A DNA stretch of 58,885 nucleotides from Porphyromonas sp. COT-290 OH3588 (GCF_000769075.1 NZ_JRFC01000008.1:1-58885), one strand, 5' to 3'; shown: positions 1 to 10,216, counted from the first letter of the stretch. Made by a program: numbers and translations. The notes: generated from the letters alone by a model not told the origin.

Positions 1-197
1 AAATATCCCTCAGGGATGGGGATAGGGGGATAGTATTCAAGGCTCCCCAAGCCGCTCAAACACGCAAAAAACACCGAGAAAGATACAAGAACCTTTGAAC
101 GGCGCATTGCGCAATAGTCTCTCGAGGGGCGAAAGGGTTCGGGAGAAATGAGTTAAATTTGTAGCACATTATATCAATAAACAAAGATTATGACCCT
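1..197. other. Leader region upstream of purB
   Basis: No coding region is supported here. A TAAATTTG box at 154-161 fits the Bacteroidota -7 consensus TAnnTTTG and lies about 37 nt before the purB start, but no convincing TTTG element is seen 19-21 nt upstream. The first 40 bases are purine-rich with several G runs. Confidence 0.4.
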
Positions 198-1538
198 ATG
201 CAACTAGACAAGCTCAAGGCCGTCTCTCCCGTCGATGGTCGCTATCGTGCGCAGGCCGAACCATTGGCTGCCTACTTCTCCGAGGAGGCGCTCATTCGTT
301 ACCGAGTGCGTGTCGAGATACTCTATTTCATCGCTCTAAGCAAGGAGATTCCTCAGCTATCTGGTCTACTCGATCGTATTGACGAGGAGAAGCTTCACGA
401 TATCTATCGCCACCTGACAGCCGAGGACGCCCTGCGCATCAAGGAGATCGAGTCTGTAACCAATCACGACGTCAAGGCCGTAGAGTACTATATCAAGGAG
501 CAGTTCGATCGCCTAGGCCTGAGCGATGAGAAGGAGTTTATCCACTTCGGTCTGACCTCCCAAGATATCAACAATACCTCTTTCCCTCTGATGACTAAGG
601 AGGCCCTTGAGCAGATATATCTACCAGCCCTTGATAAGGTCATTGATACTCTGCGTGCCTATGCCGAGGAATGGGCGAATATCCCCATGCTGGCTCGTAC
701 ACACGGCCAACCAGCCTCGCCAACTCGTCTAGGTAAGGAGATACAGGTATTTGTCTATCGCCTAGAGCAGCAGAGAGCACAGCTGGTACAGATCCCTCAT
801 TCTGCCAAGTTTGGTGGAGCTACGGGCAACTTCAATGCCCATCGCATTGCCTATCCTACGCACGACTGGCTCGGGTTTGCAGCGAACTTCGTGAGCTCTA
901 TGGGGCTAATGCGTGAGAGCTATACGACACAGATTGCCAACTACGACCACACGGCAGCCCTCTTCGATGCCCTAGAACGCATCAACGTAATCCTCACGGA
1001 TCTTGCTCGTGATATGTGGATGTATATCTCGATGGACTACTTCAAGCAGCGCATTAAGGAGGGAGAGGTTGGCTCGTCTGCGATGCCACACAAGGTTAAT
1101 CCGATTGACTTTGAGAATGCCGAGGGTAATCTAGGCCTTGCGAATGCAATCTTTGGTTTCCTCTCTCGCAAGCTACCGATCTCTCGCTTGCAGAGGGATC
1201 TTACGGACTCTACTGTTCTGCGCAATATCGGGGTGCCTCTAGCACACACGCTTATTGCTCTCAATAGCTTGAGTAAGGGTCTAGGTAAGGTGCTGCTCAA
1301 TCAGGAAGCCCTAGAGGCCGATCTAGAGCGCAACTGGGCTGTGGTGGCCGAGGCACTCCAGACGATCCTTCGTAGAGAGGGCTACCCTAAGCCCTACGAG
1401 GCGCTTAAGGCTCTTACCCGTACCAATGAGGCAATCACGGCGGACTCGATCGCCAAGTTTATCGACACGCTTGATGTATCTGAGCAAGTCAAGAGTGAGA
1501 TGCGCCAGATTAGCCCAGCGACCTATCTAGGCTACTAA
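198..1538 (+). CDS. purB: Adenylosuccinate lyase
   Basis: Cytoplasmic lyase of purine synthesis that cleaves SAICAR to AICAR and adenylosuccinate to AMP, releasing fumarate. The 446-residue length is normal for the family. Visible signatures are the N-terminal SPVDGRY, the ARTHGQPAS segment with His169, and the fumarase/ASL superfamily loop GSSAMPHKVNP at residues 292-302, where Ser294 would be the catalytic base. The start at 198 is chosen because the ATG at 190 reaches a stop after five codons. It is a single-gene unit with a strong hairpin just behind it, followed by an unrelated glycoside hydrolase. Assignment is by family motifs and is very secure. Confidence 0.97.
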   Translation: MQLDKLKAVSPVDGRYRAQAEPLAAYFSEEALIRYRVRVEILYFIALSKEIPQLSGLLDRIDEEKLHDIYRHLTAEDALRIKEIESVTNHDVKAVEYYIKEQFDRLGLSDEKEFIHFGLTSQDINNTSFPLMTKEALEQIYLPALDKVIDTLRAYAEEWANIPMLARTHGQPASPTRLGKEIQVFVYRLEQQRAQLVQIPHSAKFGGATGNFNAHRIAYPTHDWLGFAANFVSSMGLMRESYTTQIANYDHTAALFDALERINVILTDLARDMWMYISMDYFKQRIKEGEVGSSAMPHKVNPIDFENAEGNLGLANAIFGFLSRKLPISRLQRDLTDSTVLRNIGVPLAHTLIALNSLSKGLGKVLLNQEALEADLERNWAVVAEALQTILRREGYPKPYEALKALTRTNEAITADSIAKFIDTLDVSEQVKSEMRQISPATYLGY

Positions 1539-1556
1539 TCATACGCAATAGATACC

Positions 1557-1605
1557 CCGAGAGCGAGGAGAGGCATCTCTTTTGGATGTCACTTCTCGCT
1601 CTCGG
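1557..1605 (+). terminator. Hairpin behind purB
   Basis: A perfect 11-bp stem (CCGAGAGCGAG at 1557-1567 with its complement at 1595-1605) closes a 27-nt loop 19 nt after the purB stop. There is no clear T run afterwards, so it may be a weak terminator or an mRNA 3'-end stabiliser between purB and the mannosidase gene. Confidence 0.6.
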
Positions 1606-1653
1606 AACTATTGAGCATACCACAGTCATTAATCGCAAAAACAATCCGAATAG

Positions 1654-3927
1654 ATGAAGAAGAAGCAATACCTCAGACACGGTCTGCTAGGGCTGATGTT
1701 TATGAGTACTCTGAGCCTTTCGGCACAGAAGACGGGACGCCTAATCGACGAGGTCAATCCGTTTATCGGGACTAGTAACTTCGGTACGACCAATCCGGGC
1801 GTCGTCCTACCCAATGGTTTGATGAGCGTAACGCCTTTCAACGTGATGGGCGGTGGCGAGTTGAATACATTCGATAAAGATGCTCGCTGGTGGAGCACAC
1901 CCTACTCGGCCGACAACAAGTATTTTACGGGCTTTAGCCACGTCAATCTAAGTGGTGTAGGTTGTCCAGAGCTAGGTAGCCTGCTCCTCTCGGCTGCCTC
2001 GGGAGAGCTAGATGTAGACTACAAGAGCTATGGCTCTACACTGAGCAAGGAGCACGCACACCCGGGCTACTATACAGCTCATCTAGATAAGCACAGCATC
2101 AAGGCCGAGCTGACGGCGACGGCACGTACCTCCGTCACGGCCTTTACCTTCGAGCGTGGAGGCAAAAGTAATATCCTGCTCAACCTAGGCCAAGGGCTGA
2201 CGAACGAAAGTGGAGCGACTGTGCGCTTCGTCAATGACTCTACTATACTAGGTAGTAAGCTCATGGGCACCTTCTGCTACAATCCACAAGCCGTCTTCAA
2301 CCAGTACTTTGCGATGCGCATCAGCAAGCGAGCTCCCGAGAGCGGCTACTGGAAGAAGCAGCCCCCTATGACGGGGACAGAGGCCGAGTGGGATCATGAC
2401 CACGGGCGCAACAAGATCTACCGCTCTTATCGCCGTGAGATGAGTGGTAATGATATCGGGGTGTGGTTCTCTTACGATACGCAACCCGGCGAAACGATCT
2501 ATGTGCAGACGGCAGTTTCTTTCGTTAGTGCCGAGAATGCTCTGCTCAACCTAGAGACAGAGCAGCCCAAGCTAGACTTCGCTGCCACACGAGCTCGAGC
2601 AGAGGAGGCGTGGGAGCAGGCGCTCTCTCGCATCGAGGTAGAAGGCGGTAGCCCAGATCAGCGTACGATCTTCTACACGGCGCTCTATCATTTGCTCATT
2701 CATCCCAATATCCTGCAAGATGTCAATGGCGAATACCCCATGATGACTAGCCTCAAGACGGCCAAAACCAGCCACAACCGCTATACGGTCTACTCGCTCT
2801 GGGATACGTATCGCAACGTGCACCCACTACTCTCTCTGCTCTACCCGGAGAAGCAGTTAGATATGGTACGCACGATGATTGATATGTACAAGGAGAGCGG
2901 CTGGCTACCCAAGTGGGAGCTATATGGTCGTGAAACGCTTACGATGTCGGGCGACCCATCTATCACAGTAATCAACGACACTTGGCAGCGTGGTCTAAGG
3001 GACTTCGATGTCGCTACCGCCTACGAGGCGATGCTCAAGGGGGCGACGACACGAGGCAAGGACAACCTACTACGTCCCGATATTGATGACTACGTCAGCC
3101 GTGGATACATTCCGCTGAGGGAGAAGTTCGACCACTCGGTGTCTAACTCTCTCGAGTACTACATTGCCGACTGGAACCTCGCACGCTTCGCCGAGAGCCT
3201 CGGTAAGAAAGCTGATGCCAAACGCTTCCATCAGCGCTCGCTAGGTTACAAGCACTACTACGACAAGGAGTACGGTTTGCTGCGCCCCATTACACCCGAT
3301 GGCAAATTCCTATCTCCCTTCGACCCCGTCTTGGGGCGTGACTTCGAGCCTAACCCCGGTTTTCACGAGGGCAACTCTTGGAACTATTCATTCTTCGTGC
3401 CACACGACGTCAAGGGGCTTGCTAAGCTGATGGGTGGCGAGCGCAAGTTCGTGGCTAAGCTACAGAGTGTATTCGACAAGGGTAACTACGACCCAGCCAA
3501 CGAGCCTGATATCGCCTATCCATTCCTTTTCACCTACTTCCCCAAGGAGGCTTGGCGTACGCAGAAGATTACCAAAGATCTGTTACAGACAGTCTACCAC
3601 AATGCGCCCAATGGTATCCCGGGCAATGATGATACGGGTACTATGAGTGCGTGGGCGATCTACACGATGCTCGGGTTCTACCCCGACTGCCCGGGGGATA
3701 TGAGCTTTGCGCTTACGACGCCGACCTTCAAACGAGTAACCCTGCATCTAGACCCTAAGTACTATAAGCAGCCTAAGCTCGTTATTGAGCGTCAAGGAGC
3801 GGAGGCTGATACTTACTTCAAGCGCCTCAAGGTTGGCGATAAGACGCATAGCAACCGCTATCGTCTGAGCAATGAAGAGCTCGTGAACGCAGGTCAAATC
3901 GTATTCTTCACTCAAGATAAGCACTAG
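1654..3927 (+). CDS. GH92 family alpha-mannosidase, exported
   Basis: Likely exo-alpha-1,2-mannosidase acting on host high-mannose N-glycans in the periplasm or at the cell surface. The 757-residue protein has an N-terminal signal peptide (about residues 1-24, LSLSAQ before the cleavage region) with no lipobox Cys. GH92 hallmarks are the VNPFIGT start of the mature protein, the HEGNSWNYSFFVPHD block with Glu572 as the probable catalytic acid, and the GNDDTGTMSAW block (residues 657-667) of the calcium-binding active site. Length matches the family. It is convergent with a sulfatase gene and shares a terminator with it, which fits a glycan-degradation role. Exact linkage specificity (1,2-, 1,3- or 1,6-) cannot be read from the sequence. 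Confidence 0.93.
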   Translation: MKKKQYLRHGLLGLMFMSTLSLSAQKTGRLIDEVNPFIGTSNFGTTNPGVVLPNGLMSVTPFNVMGGGELNTFDKDARWWSTPYSADNKYFTGFSHVNLSGVGCPELGSLLLSAASGELDVDYKSYGSTLSKEHAHPGYYTAHLDKHSIKAELTATARTSVTAFTFERGGKSNILLNLGQGLTNESGATVRFVNDSTILGSKLMGTFCYNPQAVFNQYFAMRISKRAPESGYWKKQPPMTGTEAEWDHDHGRNKIYRSYRREMSGNDIGVWFSYDTQPGETIYVQTAVSFVSAENALLNLETEQPKLDFAATRARAEEAWEQALSRIEVEGGSPDQRTIFYTALYHLLIHPNILQDVNGEYPMMTSLKTAKTSHNRYTVYSLWDTYRNVHPLLSLLYPEKQLDMVRTMIDMYKESGWLPKWELYGRETLTMSGDPSITVINDTWQRGLRDFDVATAYEAMLKGATTRGKDNLLRPDIDDYVSRGYIPLREKFDHSVSNSLEYYIADWNLARFAESLGKKADAKRFHQRSLGYKHYYDKEYGLLRPITPDGKFLSPFDPVLGRDFEPNPGFHEGNSWNYSFFVPHDVKGLAKLMGGERKFVAKLQSVFDKGNYDPANEPDIAYPFLFTYFPKEAWRTQKITKDLLQTVYHNAPNGIPGNDDTGTMSAWAIYTMLGFYPDCPGDMSFALTTPTFKRVTLHLDPKYYKQPKLVIERQGAEADTYFKRLKVGDKTHSNRYRLSNEELVNAGQIVFFTQDKH

Positions 3928-3950
3928 CTGCCAAGAAGTCGAAGAGACAA

Positions 3951-4000
3951 TAAAAGCAAGGAGGGCATCATCGCATTGCATGATGTCCTCCTTGCTTTTA
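3951..4000. terminator. Bidirectional terminator between GH92 and sulfatase
   Basis: A 21-bp stem (left arm 3951-3971, right arm 3980-4000) is perfect except for one G-T wobble, with an 8-nt loop. The arms begin and end with A4/T4 tracts, so either strand gives a hairpin followed by a short U run. It serves both convergent genes. Confidence 0.88.
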
Positions 4001-4029
4001 TGATGCTGTACTTAAGATCCCTATCCCTC

Positions 4030-5442
4030 TTACTTGACCTCAGACTTGAAGGGGAACTCGGCAGAGGGCTGATGCATCTGCTGCATCAGTTTGCTTAGTC
4101 GTCGTACCACCTTGGGGTGCTTATGGGCGACATTGTTATGCTCGCCTAGGTCACTGTCTAGTCGGTATAGCTCATATTGAGGTTGCCCAGAGTTCACTTG
4201 TAGGGCAATCAGTTTCCATACGCCTTGTCGAATAGCCATTTTGCCCCCCTCCTCATGAAACTCCCAGTAGAGTGGGCGTGTAGGGGACGGGCGGCTGGTG
4301 CCTCCTTGCCACAGACCTAGAAGGGAGCTGCCATCGGTGCGCTCTACAAATTGAGGCTGCTTGAGCATCTCTGCAAAAGTTGGCAAGAAATCCCAAAAGG
4401 CAGCGGGGGTATTAGCCTCTGTCTTTGGCTTGATTTGCCCCGGCCAAGTAGCAATCATGGGTACACGAATGCCACCCTCATACAGATCTCGTTTGGCTCC
4501 TCTGAGTGGGCCATTGCTGTCGAAGTACTCAGGGTTGGCTCCACCCTCACGGTGTGGTCCATTGTCGCTCGTAAAAACAATCAGCGTATTCTCCTCTACT
4601 CCTAGGGCTCTAAGCTCCTGAACGAGCTCGCCTACATATAGGTCTAGCTGACCGACCATGGCAGCAAATGAGGCATGAGCATCGGGTGTGCTGGGATAGT
4701 CGTGCTTGTATTGGCTCTGCCATGGGCGAGGCTCAACCTTGCCTCTGTAATACTGATAGAGGCCTCTGTGTGGCAGATTGAGCTCTGCGTGTGGGAGCGT
4801 GTAGGTCATCATCGCCATGAAGGGTTTACCTCTATGCACAGACTGGCGAATGAAGTATTTGGCATCTTGCTGAATGAGATCTGGGGCGTAGGTAGACTGG
4901 CGCTTGCCAGAGTTCTCGGGGAGGGTAACTCGAGAGCGATCCGCCCAGAGATGCTCGGGGTAGTAGTGGTGTGAGATGCGCTGGCAGTTGTAGCCGTAGA
5001 AGCGATCGAAACCTCTGTCTTGTGGTTCGGCTCCCGAGGCAGGTGCTCCCAAGCCCCACTTGCCGAATAAGCCCGTAGCATACCCCACAGAGCGAAAGAG
5101 TGTGGCTAGTGTGGGGACATCAGCCATAGGCATCTGCCCCTCGGGTTTGATCTCCTTATTGCCTCTTATTTTGGTATGCCCAGTGTGCAACCCTGTCATC
5201 AATGAGGCACGAGAGGGGGCACTCACGGTACACCCAGCATAGAAGTCTGTGAAGCGCATACCACGGTCAGCCAAAGCATCTATGTGTGGTGTCTCGATGA
5301 TTTTCTGCCCATAGCAGCCGATATCTCCGTAGCCTAAGTCGTCGGCTAGAATGAAGATGACATTTGGGCGCTCGCCTCCCTCGGCGAGCAATGGACTAAT
5401 TGACCCAATGAGGCAGAGGGGCAGAGCTATTGTTCTAGTCAT
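4030..5442 (-). CDS. Ser-type sulfatase (S1 family), exported
   Basis: Hydrolyses sulfate esters, probably on host glycans, in the periplasm. The 470-residue protein has a signal peptide (about residues 1-20). Metal-binding residues of the alkaline-phosphatase superfamily are visible as Asp34-Asp35 (ILADDLGYGD) and Asp293-Asn294 (FTSDNG). The maturation motif is S-A-P-S-R at residues 74-78 followed by ASLMTG, so the formylglycine would form from Ser74, not Cys. Ser-type enzymes are matured by the anaerobic radical-SAM enzyme anSME, which is not in this window. Lys128 in GKWGLG also fits the active site. The substrate cannot be read from the sequence. The neighbour is a convergent mannosidase. 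Confidence 0.93.
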   Translation of the reverse strand: MTRTIALPLCLIGSISPLLAEGGERPNVIFILADDLGYGDIGCYGQKIIETPHIDALADRGMRFTDFYAGCTVSAPSRASLMTGLHTGHTKIRGNKEIKPEGQMPMADVPTLATLFRSVGYATGLFGKWGLGAPASGAEPQDRGFDRFYGYNCQRISHHYYPEHLWADRSRVTLPENSGKRQSTYAPDLIQQDAKYFIRQSVHRGKPFMAMMTYTLPHAELNLPHRGLYQYYRGKVEPRPWQSQYKHDYPSTPDAHASFAAMVGQLDLYVGELVQELRALGVEENTLIVFTSDNGPHREGGANPEYFDSNGPLRGAKRDLYEGGIRVPMIATWPGQIKPKTEANTPAAFWDFLPTFAEMLKQPQFVERTDGSSLLGLWQGGTSRPSPTRPLYWEFHEEGGKMAIRQGVWKLIALQVNSGQPQYELYRLDSDLGEHNNVAHKHPKVVRRLSKLMQQMHQPSAEFPFKSEVK

Positions 5443-5606
5443 AGGCTTGTATTGCTGTCATGATTGATTGTTTGTGAGCCCTAAAATTGCCCAAATTCTG
5501 TCAACCGACCAAACGCCTCTTCTGCGTTTTTAAGAAATTAACACTTTGTGTGATGTTTGGCGAGGTTTGCGATTGATATTCTCTCTCTTGCCTAGAAAAT
5601 GCTAAA

Positions 5607-5875
5607 CCTCGTATTTGCCCTCTAGGAGGCTCTCTGCCGCGTCCGATGCCGCTCCCGCACTGCATACCTAGTCAACCCCAGATATGCGTCTAAAACGCGA
5701 TCTTTGTAATTTCTTGATAGTCATTTGTTTGTGGTTTTTCTTGGGGGCGATTAATAAGTCTGATGCTCATTTTTCGTCTTTTCTTCCCACCAATCTTTGT
5801 AGATTGACGGACACGTCGCAGAGGATTGGTCCACCAATGTCCAAAAATCTTCCCACCAATCCTCTGAATCCATTC
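5607..5875 (+). repeat. Dispersed intergenic repeat, copy A
   Basis: Copy A of a family found four times in this window. Block 1 is CCTCGTATTTGCCCTCTAGG at 5607 onward (5607-5633 in full); block 2 begins TTCTTCCCACCAATCTTTG at 5781 and ends at 5817. A second CTTCCCACCAAT copy lies at 5849-5860, 66 bp after the first. Block 1 to block 2 start distance is 174 bp, against 173, 174 and 172 in the other copies. It lies between the divergent sulfatase and gyrA genes. A short reading frame through it (5684-5881) is not credible as a gene. Confidence 0.75.
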
Positions 5876-5881
5876 TGCTAG

Positions 5882-6324
5882 TTCTTATGAATTGCTCATT
5901 TATTCCTCAATAATTGAACCTAATGTCTTAACATACCTTAACGAAAGAGTAGAGGAATGAGCGTGTAAAATTAGATCTGTCTGTCCTCATGCATGGCTAG
6001 AGCTAGGCGAGGGCTGAGAGTTGATGAATCGCTTTGTTTGCACACACAACCATAGATTTTGATGCTCGGTGTGCATGAGTGAACCCTCGCATGATAGCAA
6101 ATCGGCTGGCAAAGAGCCTCGATGTAGTAGGGGCGAAATCTAACTTTGTGATGATTGGCCGAATGTAGGGTTCTAGAGTCTATTGACTTTTGTCTAATCT
6201 TTACATATACATAATGCCCAACCTCTACGTTATATAGAGAAAATAAGGGCGATATTCGGCAAAAAAATCGTACCTTAGCTTCCCAAATATATAGAATAAC
6301 GAAAATCATTGATCCAGTATAAAA
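5882..6324. other. Leader region upstream of gyrA
   Basis: No gene is supported. A TACCTTAG box at 6271-6278, about 46 nt before the gyrA start, resembles the -7 consensus (TAnnTTTG) with one base different. No good -33 element is seen. The remainder is AT-rich spacer. Confidence 0.35.
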
Positions 6325-8904
6325 ATGGTTGATGCAGAAGATAGAATAATAGATATCAAGATCGAGGAGGCCATGAAGACGGCCTACATCGACTACTCTA
6401 TGTCGGTGATCGTCTCTCGTGCTCTCCCCGATGTGCGTGATGGTTTCAAGCCCGTGCATCGTCGTGTCTTGTATGCGATGAACGAAATCGGCAACACGCA
6501 CGATAAGCCTACTCGTAAGTGTGCCAATGCCGTTGGGGAAGTGCTCGGTAAGTACCACCCACACGGCGACTCATCTGTCTATGGGACGCTTGTGCGTATG
6601 GCTCAGCCTTGGAGTCTTCGCTATCCGCTGATAGAGGGGCAGGGGAACTTTGGTTCGGTCGATGGCGACTCGCCTGCGGCCATGCGTTATACCGAGAGCC
6701 GTCTGAGTCGCTTGGCTGCAGAGATGCTCCGCGATATAGAGAAGGAGACGGTAGACTTCCAGAACAACTTCGACGATACGCGTCAGGAGCCAACGGTGCT
6801 ACCTACCCGTTTCCCAAATCTTCTGGTCAATGGCTCTGCAGGTATCGCTGTGGGGATGGCCACGAATATGCCCCCACACAACCTCTCGGAGTGTATCGAC
6901 GGCTGTGTGGCCTATATCGATAGCGCAGAGACGATCGATGTGGAGGGCTTGATGAAGTACGTCAAGGCTCCAGACTTCCCCACTGGGGGCTTTATCTACG
7001 GCTATGCTGGCGTGAAGGAGGCTTTCGAGACGGGGCGTGGACGTGTCGTGATCCGTAGTCGTGCCGAGATTGAGCAGCACAATAACCATGAGCGTATCAT
7101 CATCTCCGAGATTCCCTATCAGGTGAATAAGGCTGAGCTGGTGCGTGGTATCGCAGACCTTATCGGGGAGAAGCGCATCGAGGGCATATCCAATATCTCG
7201 GACGAGTCCAACCGTAAGGGTATGCGCATCGTCATCGACATCAAGCGTGATGCCAATGCCTCGGTAGTCCTCAATAAACTATACAAAATGACGGCGCTAC
7301 AGAGTTCCTTTAGCGTCAATAATATAGCCCTCGTCAAGGGGCGTCCGCAGCTACTCAACCTCAGAGATCTGATCGCACACTTCGTGGATCATCGCTTAGA
7401 TGTCGTGACACGCAGATCTGTCTATGAGCTGCGTAAGGCTCGTGAGCGTGCACATCTGCTCGAGGGCTTGATCATCGCAGTAGACAATATAGACGAGGTA
7501 GTGAGCATCATTCGCTCTTCTAGCGAGCCGCAGGAGGCTATCTCTCGTCTGATGGAGCGCTTCAATCTAAGCCTCATTCAGGCTCGTGCTATCGTAGACA
7601 TGCGTCTAAGAGCCCTCACGGGGCTCGAGCGAGATAAGCTCAAGGCAGAGTATGCCGAGATTATGGCCACGATTGAGTACCTAGAGGGGCTGCTCGCCGA
7701 TCGTGCGCTGCGTATGGGCGTAGTGCGTGACGAGCTGATCGAGATCAAGGAGAAGTTTGGCGATGAGCGTCGTAGCGAGATTGTCTATGCCGCCGAGGAG
7801 TTCAATCCAGAGGATTTCTATGCCGACGACGAAATGGTCATCACCATTTCTCATCTAGGATATATCAAACGTACGCCGCTATCTGAGTTCCGCACGCAGA
7901 GCCGTGGAGGGGTAGGTAGCAAGGGTAGTGATACTCGAGATGAAGACTTCATCGAGTACATCTATTCGGCTTCGATGCATGCCACGATGCTCCTCTTCAC
8001 TCAGATGGGGCGCTGCTACTGGCTCAAGGTGTACGAGATCCCAGAGGGGGCCAAGAATGCTAAGGGACGTGCCATACAGAACCTGCTCAATATCGAGCCG
8101 GGCGATCGTGTAACGGCTTTCATTCGCATCAAGAATCTGACTAAGGATGTCGAGTTTACCAAGTCGCACTACCTCTTCTTTGCCACCAAGCGTGGTGTCG
8201 TCAAGAAGACACTGCTAGAGGCATACTCTCGTCCCCGCACTACGGGTATCATTGCCATCAACCTGCTCGAGGGTGATGAGCTAGTAGGCGTGGCTTTGAC
8301 CAATGGACGTAGCGAGATTGTGTTGGCTAACCGCAATGGCCGTGCCGTGCGCTTCAACGAGAGCGCTGTACGCCATACAGGGCGTACAGCCACTGGTGTG
8401 CGTGGCATGATCCTCGATGACGACGGCAAGGACGAGGTGATCGGTATGCTAGCTGTCAAGGACGCAACCAAGGAGTCGATCCTAGTGGTTAGTGAGCATG
8501 GCTTCGGTAAGCGCAGCAATGTCGAGGACTACCGCATTACCAACCGTGGTACCAAGGGGGTCAAGACACTTAATATTACTGATAGGACGGGTGTGCTGGT
8601 GGCAATCCGCAGTGTAACGGACGAGCATGACCTGATGATCATCAACCGCAGCGGTGTGACGATCCGTGTGCATGCCAGAGATCTGTCTATCATCGGACGC
8701 AACACGCAGGGCGTGCGCATCATCAATCTAGATAAGCGTGGCGACGAGATTGCTTCCGTGTGCCGAGTAATGGCCGAGGACGAGCTCCCCGATGCCGATG
8801 CGATAGAAGTAGACCCAATGGCTCAGCCATCTGCAGATATGGTTGAGGGCGGGGAGATGCAGCAGGGCGATGCCGATGCAACGGAGCCAACAGACGAAGT
8901 GTAA
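6325..8904 (+). CDS. gyrA: DNA gyrase subunit A
   Basis: Breakage-reunion subunit of gyrase, which introduces negative supercoils together with GyrB (not in the window). The 859-residue length is normal. The active-site Tyr is Tyr122 in AAMRYTESR, with the winged-helix domain ahead of it. The C-terminal beta-pinwheel carries a GyrA box at residues 525-531 reading QSRGGVG (canonical QRRGGKG), and the tail is acidic. In the quinolone-resistance region ([10 protein letters not shown], residues 78-87) position 83 is Ser as in sensitive strains, while position 87, Asp in E. coli, is Gly. A TPR protein gene follows after 42 bp and may be cotranscribed. Confidence 0.98.
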   Translation: MVDAEDRIIDIKIEEAMKTAYIDYSMSVIVSRALPDVRDGFKPVHRRVLYAMNEIGNTHDKPTRKCANAVGEVLGKYHPHGDSSVYGTLVRMAQPWSLRYPLIEGQGNFGSVDGDSPAAMRYTESRLSRLAAEMLRDIEKETVDFQNNFDDTRQEPTVLPTRFPNLLVNGSAGIAVGMATNMPPHNLSECIDGCVAYIDSAETIDVEGLMKYVKAPDFPTGGFIYGYAGVKEAFETGRGRVVIRSRAEIEQHNNHERIIISEIPYQVNKAELVRGIADLIGEKRIEGISNISDESNRKGMRIVIDIKRDANASVVLNKLYKMTALQSSFSVNNIALVKGRPQLLNLRDLIAHFVDHRLDVVTRRSVYELRKARERAHLLEGLIIAVDNIDEVVSIIRSSSEPQEAISRLMERFNLSLIQARAIVDMRLRALTGLERDKLKAEYAEIMATIEYLEGLLADRALRMGVVRDELIEIKEKFGDERRSEIVYAAEEFNPEDFYADDEMVITISHLGYIKRTPLSEFRTQSRGGVGSKGSDTRDEDFIEYIYSASMHATMLLFTQMGRCYWLKVYEIPEGAKNAKGRAIQNLLNIEPGDRVTAFIRIKNLTKDVEFTKSHYLFFATKRGVVKKTLLEAYSRPRTTGIIAINLLEGDELVGVALTNGRSEIVLANRNGRAVRFNESAVRHTGRTATGVRGMILDDDGKDEVIGMLAVKDATKESILVVSEHGFGKRSNVEDYRITNRGTKGVKTLNITDRTGVLVAIRSVTDEHDLMIINRSGVTIRVHARDLSIIGRNTQGVRIINLDKRGDEIASVCRVMAEDELPDADAIEVDPMAQPSADMVEGGEMQQGDADATEPTDEV

Positions 8905-8946
8905 TAATAGAAGCAATAGATTATCAACTTCAAACAATACAAACCG

Positions 8947-10128
8947 ATGAAGAAACTGATTTATGTAGCAGCACTAGGCCTCGTGGCCACAGGTGCTTTT
9001 GCTCAGAAGGCTAACGTGAAAGCAGCCGAGAAAGTAGCAGACAGCAACGTGGCCGAAGCTCGCAACTTGGCCAAGGCTGCTCGTGAGCACGAGGAAACTA
9101 AGGCAGACCCCTATGCATGGTATGTATCTGGTCTGATCGAGCAGAAGGAGTTTCGAGGCGAGCTCGTCAAGGCTCAGCTACAGCAGCCACACAACGAGGC
9201 TGTGATGTATGGTGCTCTGATGGGCGAGGTGCCTTACCTGCTCGAGACTTATCGTCTAGAGAGTATCCCCAACGAGAAGGGCAAGGTTAAGCTCAAGTAT
9301 GCCAAGAAGGCTAAGGATATGCTCCGTGAGGACCACCCACTGCTCGTAAATGCTGGCTACTTCTACATTCAGAATAAGGAGTATGACAAGAGTGCAGAGG
9401 CTTTCGACCACTATATCAAGGTAAGAAAGCACCCTCTATTCGCCGACGATAAGGCTATCGCTACCGTTGATACTGCGATGCTAGATGCCTCTTATCTGCT
9501 TGTGGCTGCCTGCTACGAGGGTAAGCTCTACGACAAGGCTGTAGCTTATGGTCAGCAATTCAAGGATCAGGACTATAAGGGCGACGATATTCATCAGCTC
9601 ATCTCAGCCTCTCTGCTGGCTAAGGCTGACACGGTCGCTGCTATGAAGGTGCTTGAGGAAGGTGCTGCCAAGTTCCCCAAACAGCCCTACTACTTCGGCA
9701 ATATCATCAATATCTATGCGATCCAAGGCAACAACGATGGAGCTATCGACTACCTAAACAAGGCTATCAGCCAAGATCCTACCAATACTAACTACCTCAT
9801 CGCTATGGGTGGTCTGTATGAACGCAAGGAAGACTGGACTGCTGCAGCCGACTGGTACAAGAAGGCGCTTGAGATCAAGGGTGATGACTTCGATGCCAAC
9901 CACAACCTCGGTCGCTCATACTACAATCAGGCTGTTACTCTGCTCAACGCTGCAGAGCTAGACAAGCTCACCGAGGATAAGGCTAAGGCTCTGTTCGAGA
10001 AGGCTTATCCATACCTAGAGAATGCCTACAAGCAGAAGCCTGACGAGGTGTACTACGTGCTTGCCAACGTTTGTGACCGTCTAGGCAAGAAGCAGCGCTA
10101 CGACGAGATCATGGCTGCGCACAAGTAA
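8947..10128 (+). CDS. Exported tetratricopeptide repeat protein
   Basis: A 393-residue protein with a clean signal peptide (about residues 1-19, cut near GAFAQ). Most of the mature part is helical TPR-type repeats, clearest at residues about 240-330 where tandem units of about 34 residues carry the Ala/Gly-8 and Pro-32 pattern (for instance GNNDGAIDYLNKAISQDPTN and EDWTAAADWYKKALEI). TPR proteins act as protein-binding scaffolds; the partner is unknown. It follows gyrA by 42 bp and ends before a strong terminator, so it may be the last gene of the gyrA unit. Exported TPR proteins of this layout are common in Bacteroidales. No enzymatic motif is visible. Confidence 0.85.
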   Translation: MKKLIYVAALGLVATGAFAQKANVKAAEKVADSNVAEARNLAKAAREHEETKADPYAWYVSGLIEQKEFRGELVKAQLQQPHNEAVMYGALMGEVPYLLETYRLESIPNEKGKVKLKYAKKAKDMLREDHPLLVNAGYFYIQNKEYDKSAEAFDHYIKVRKHPLFADDKAIATVDTAMLDASYLLVAACYEGKLYDKAVAYGQQFKDQDYKGDDIHQLISASLLAKADTVAAMKVLEEGAAKFPKQPYYFGNIINIYAIQGNNDGAIDYLNKAISQDPTNTNYLIAMGGLYERKEDWTAAADWYKKALEIKGDDFDANHNLGRSYYNQAVTLLNAAELDKLTEDKAKALFEKAYPYLENAYKQKPDEVYYVLANVCDRLGKKQRYDEIMAAHK

Positions 10129-10166
10129 TACTTATAGGGGCTTTGCCTCTAGTATAACGTAATATA

Positions 10167-10216
10167 TTAGCCCTAGACGTGTGGAGAGTAACTCCGCAGT
10201 CTAGGGCTAATCTTTT
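10167..10216 (+). terminator. Rho-independent terminator behind the TPR gene
   Basis: A perfect 12-bp outer stem (TTAGCCCTAGAC at 10167-10178 with its complement at 10199-10210) contains an inner GGAG/CTCC stem and is followed by TCTTTT. It ends the gyrA-TPR unit ahead of comF. Confidence 0.88.

Noticed and set aside
5971-6564. Minus-strand open frame of 197 codons overlapping the start of gyrA
   Set aside because: Most of it is antisense to the secure gyrA gene, and it has no recognisable domain, start context or promoter.
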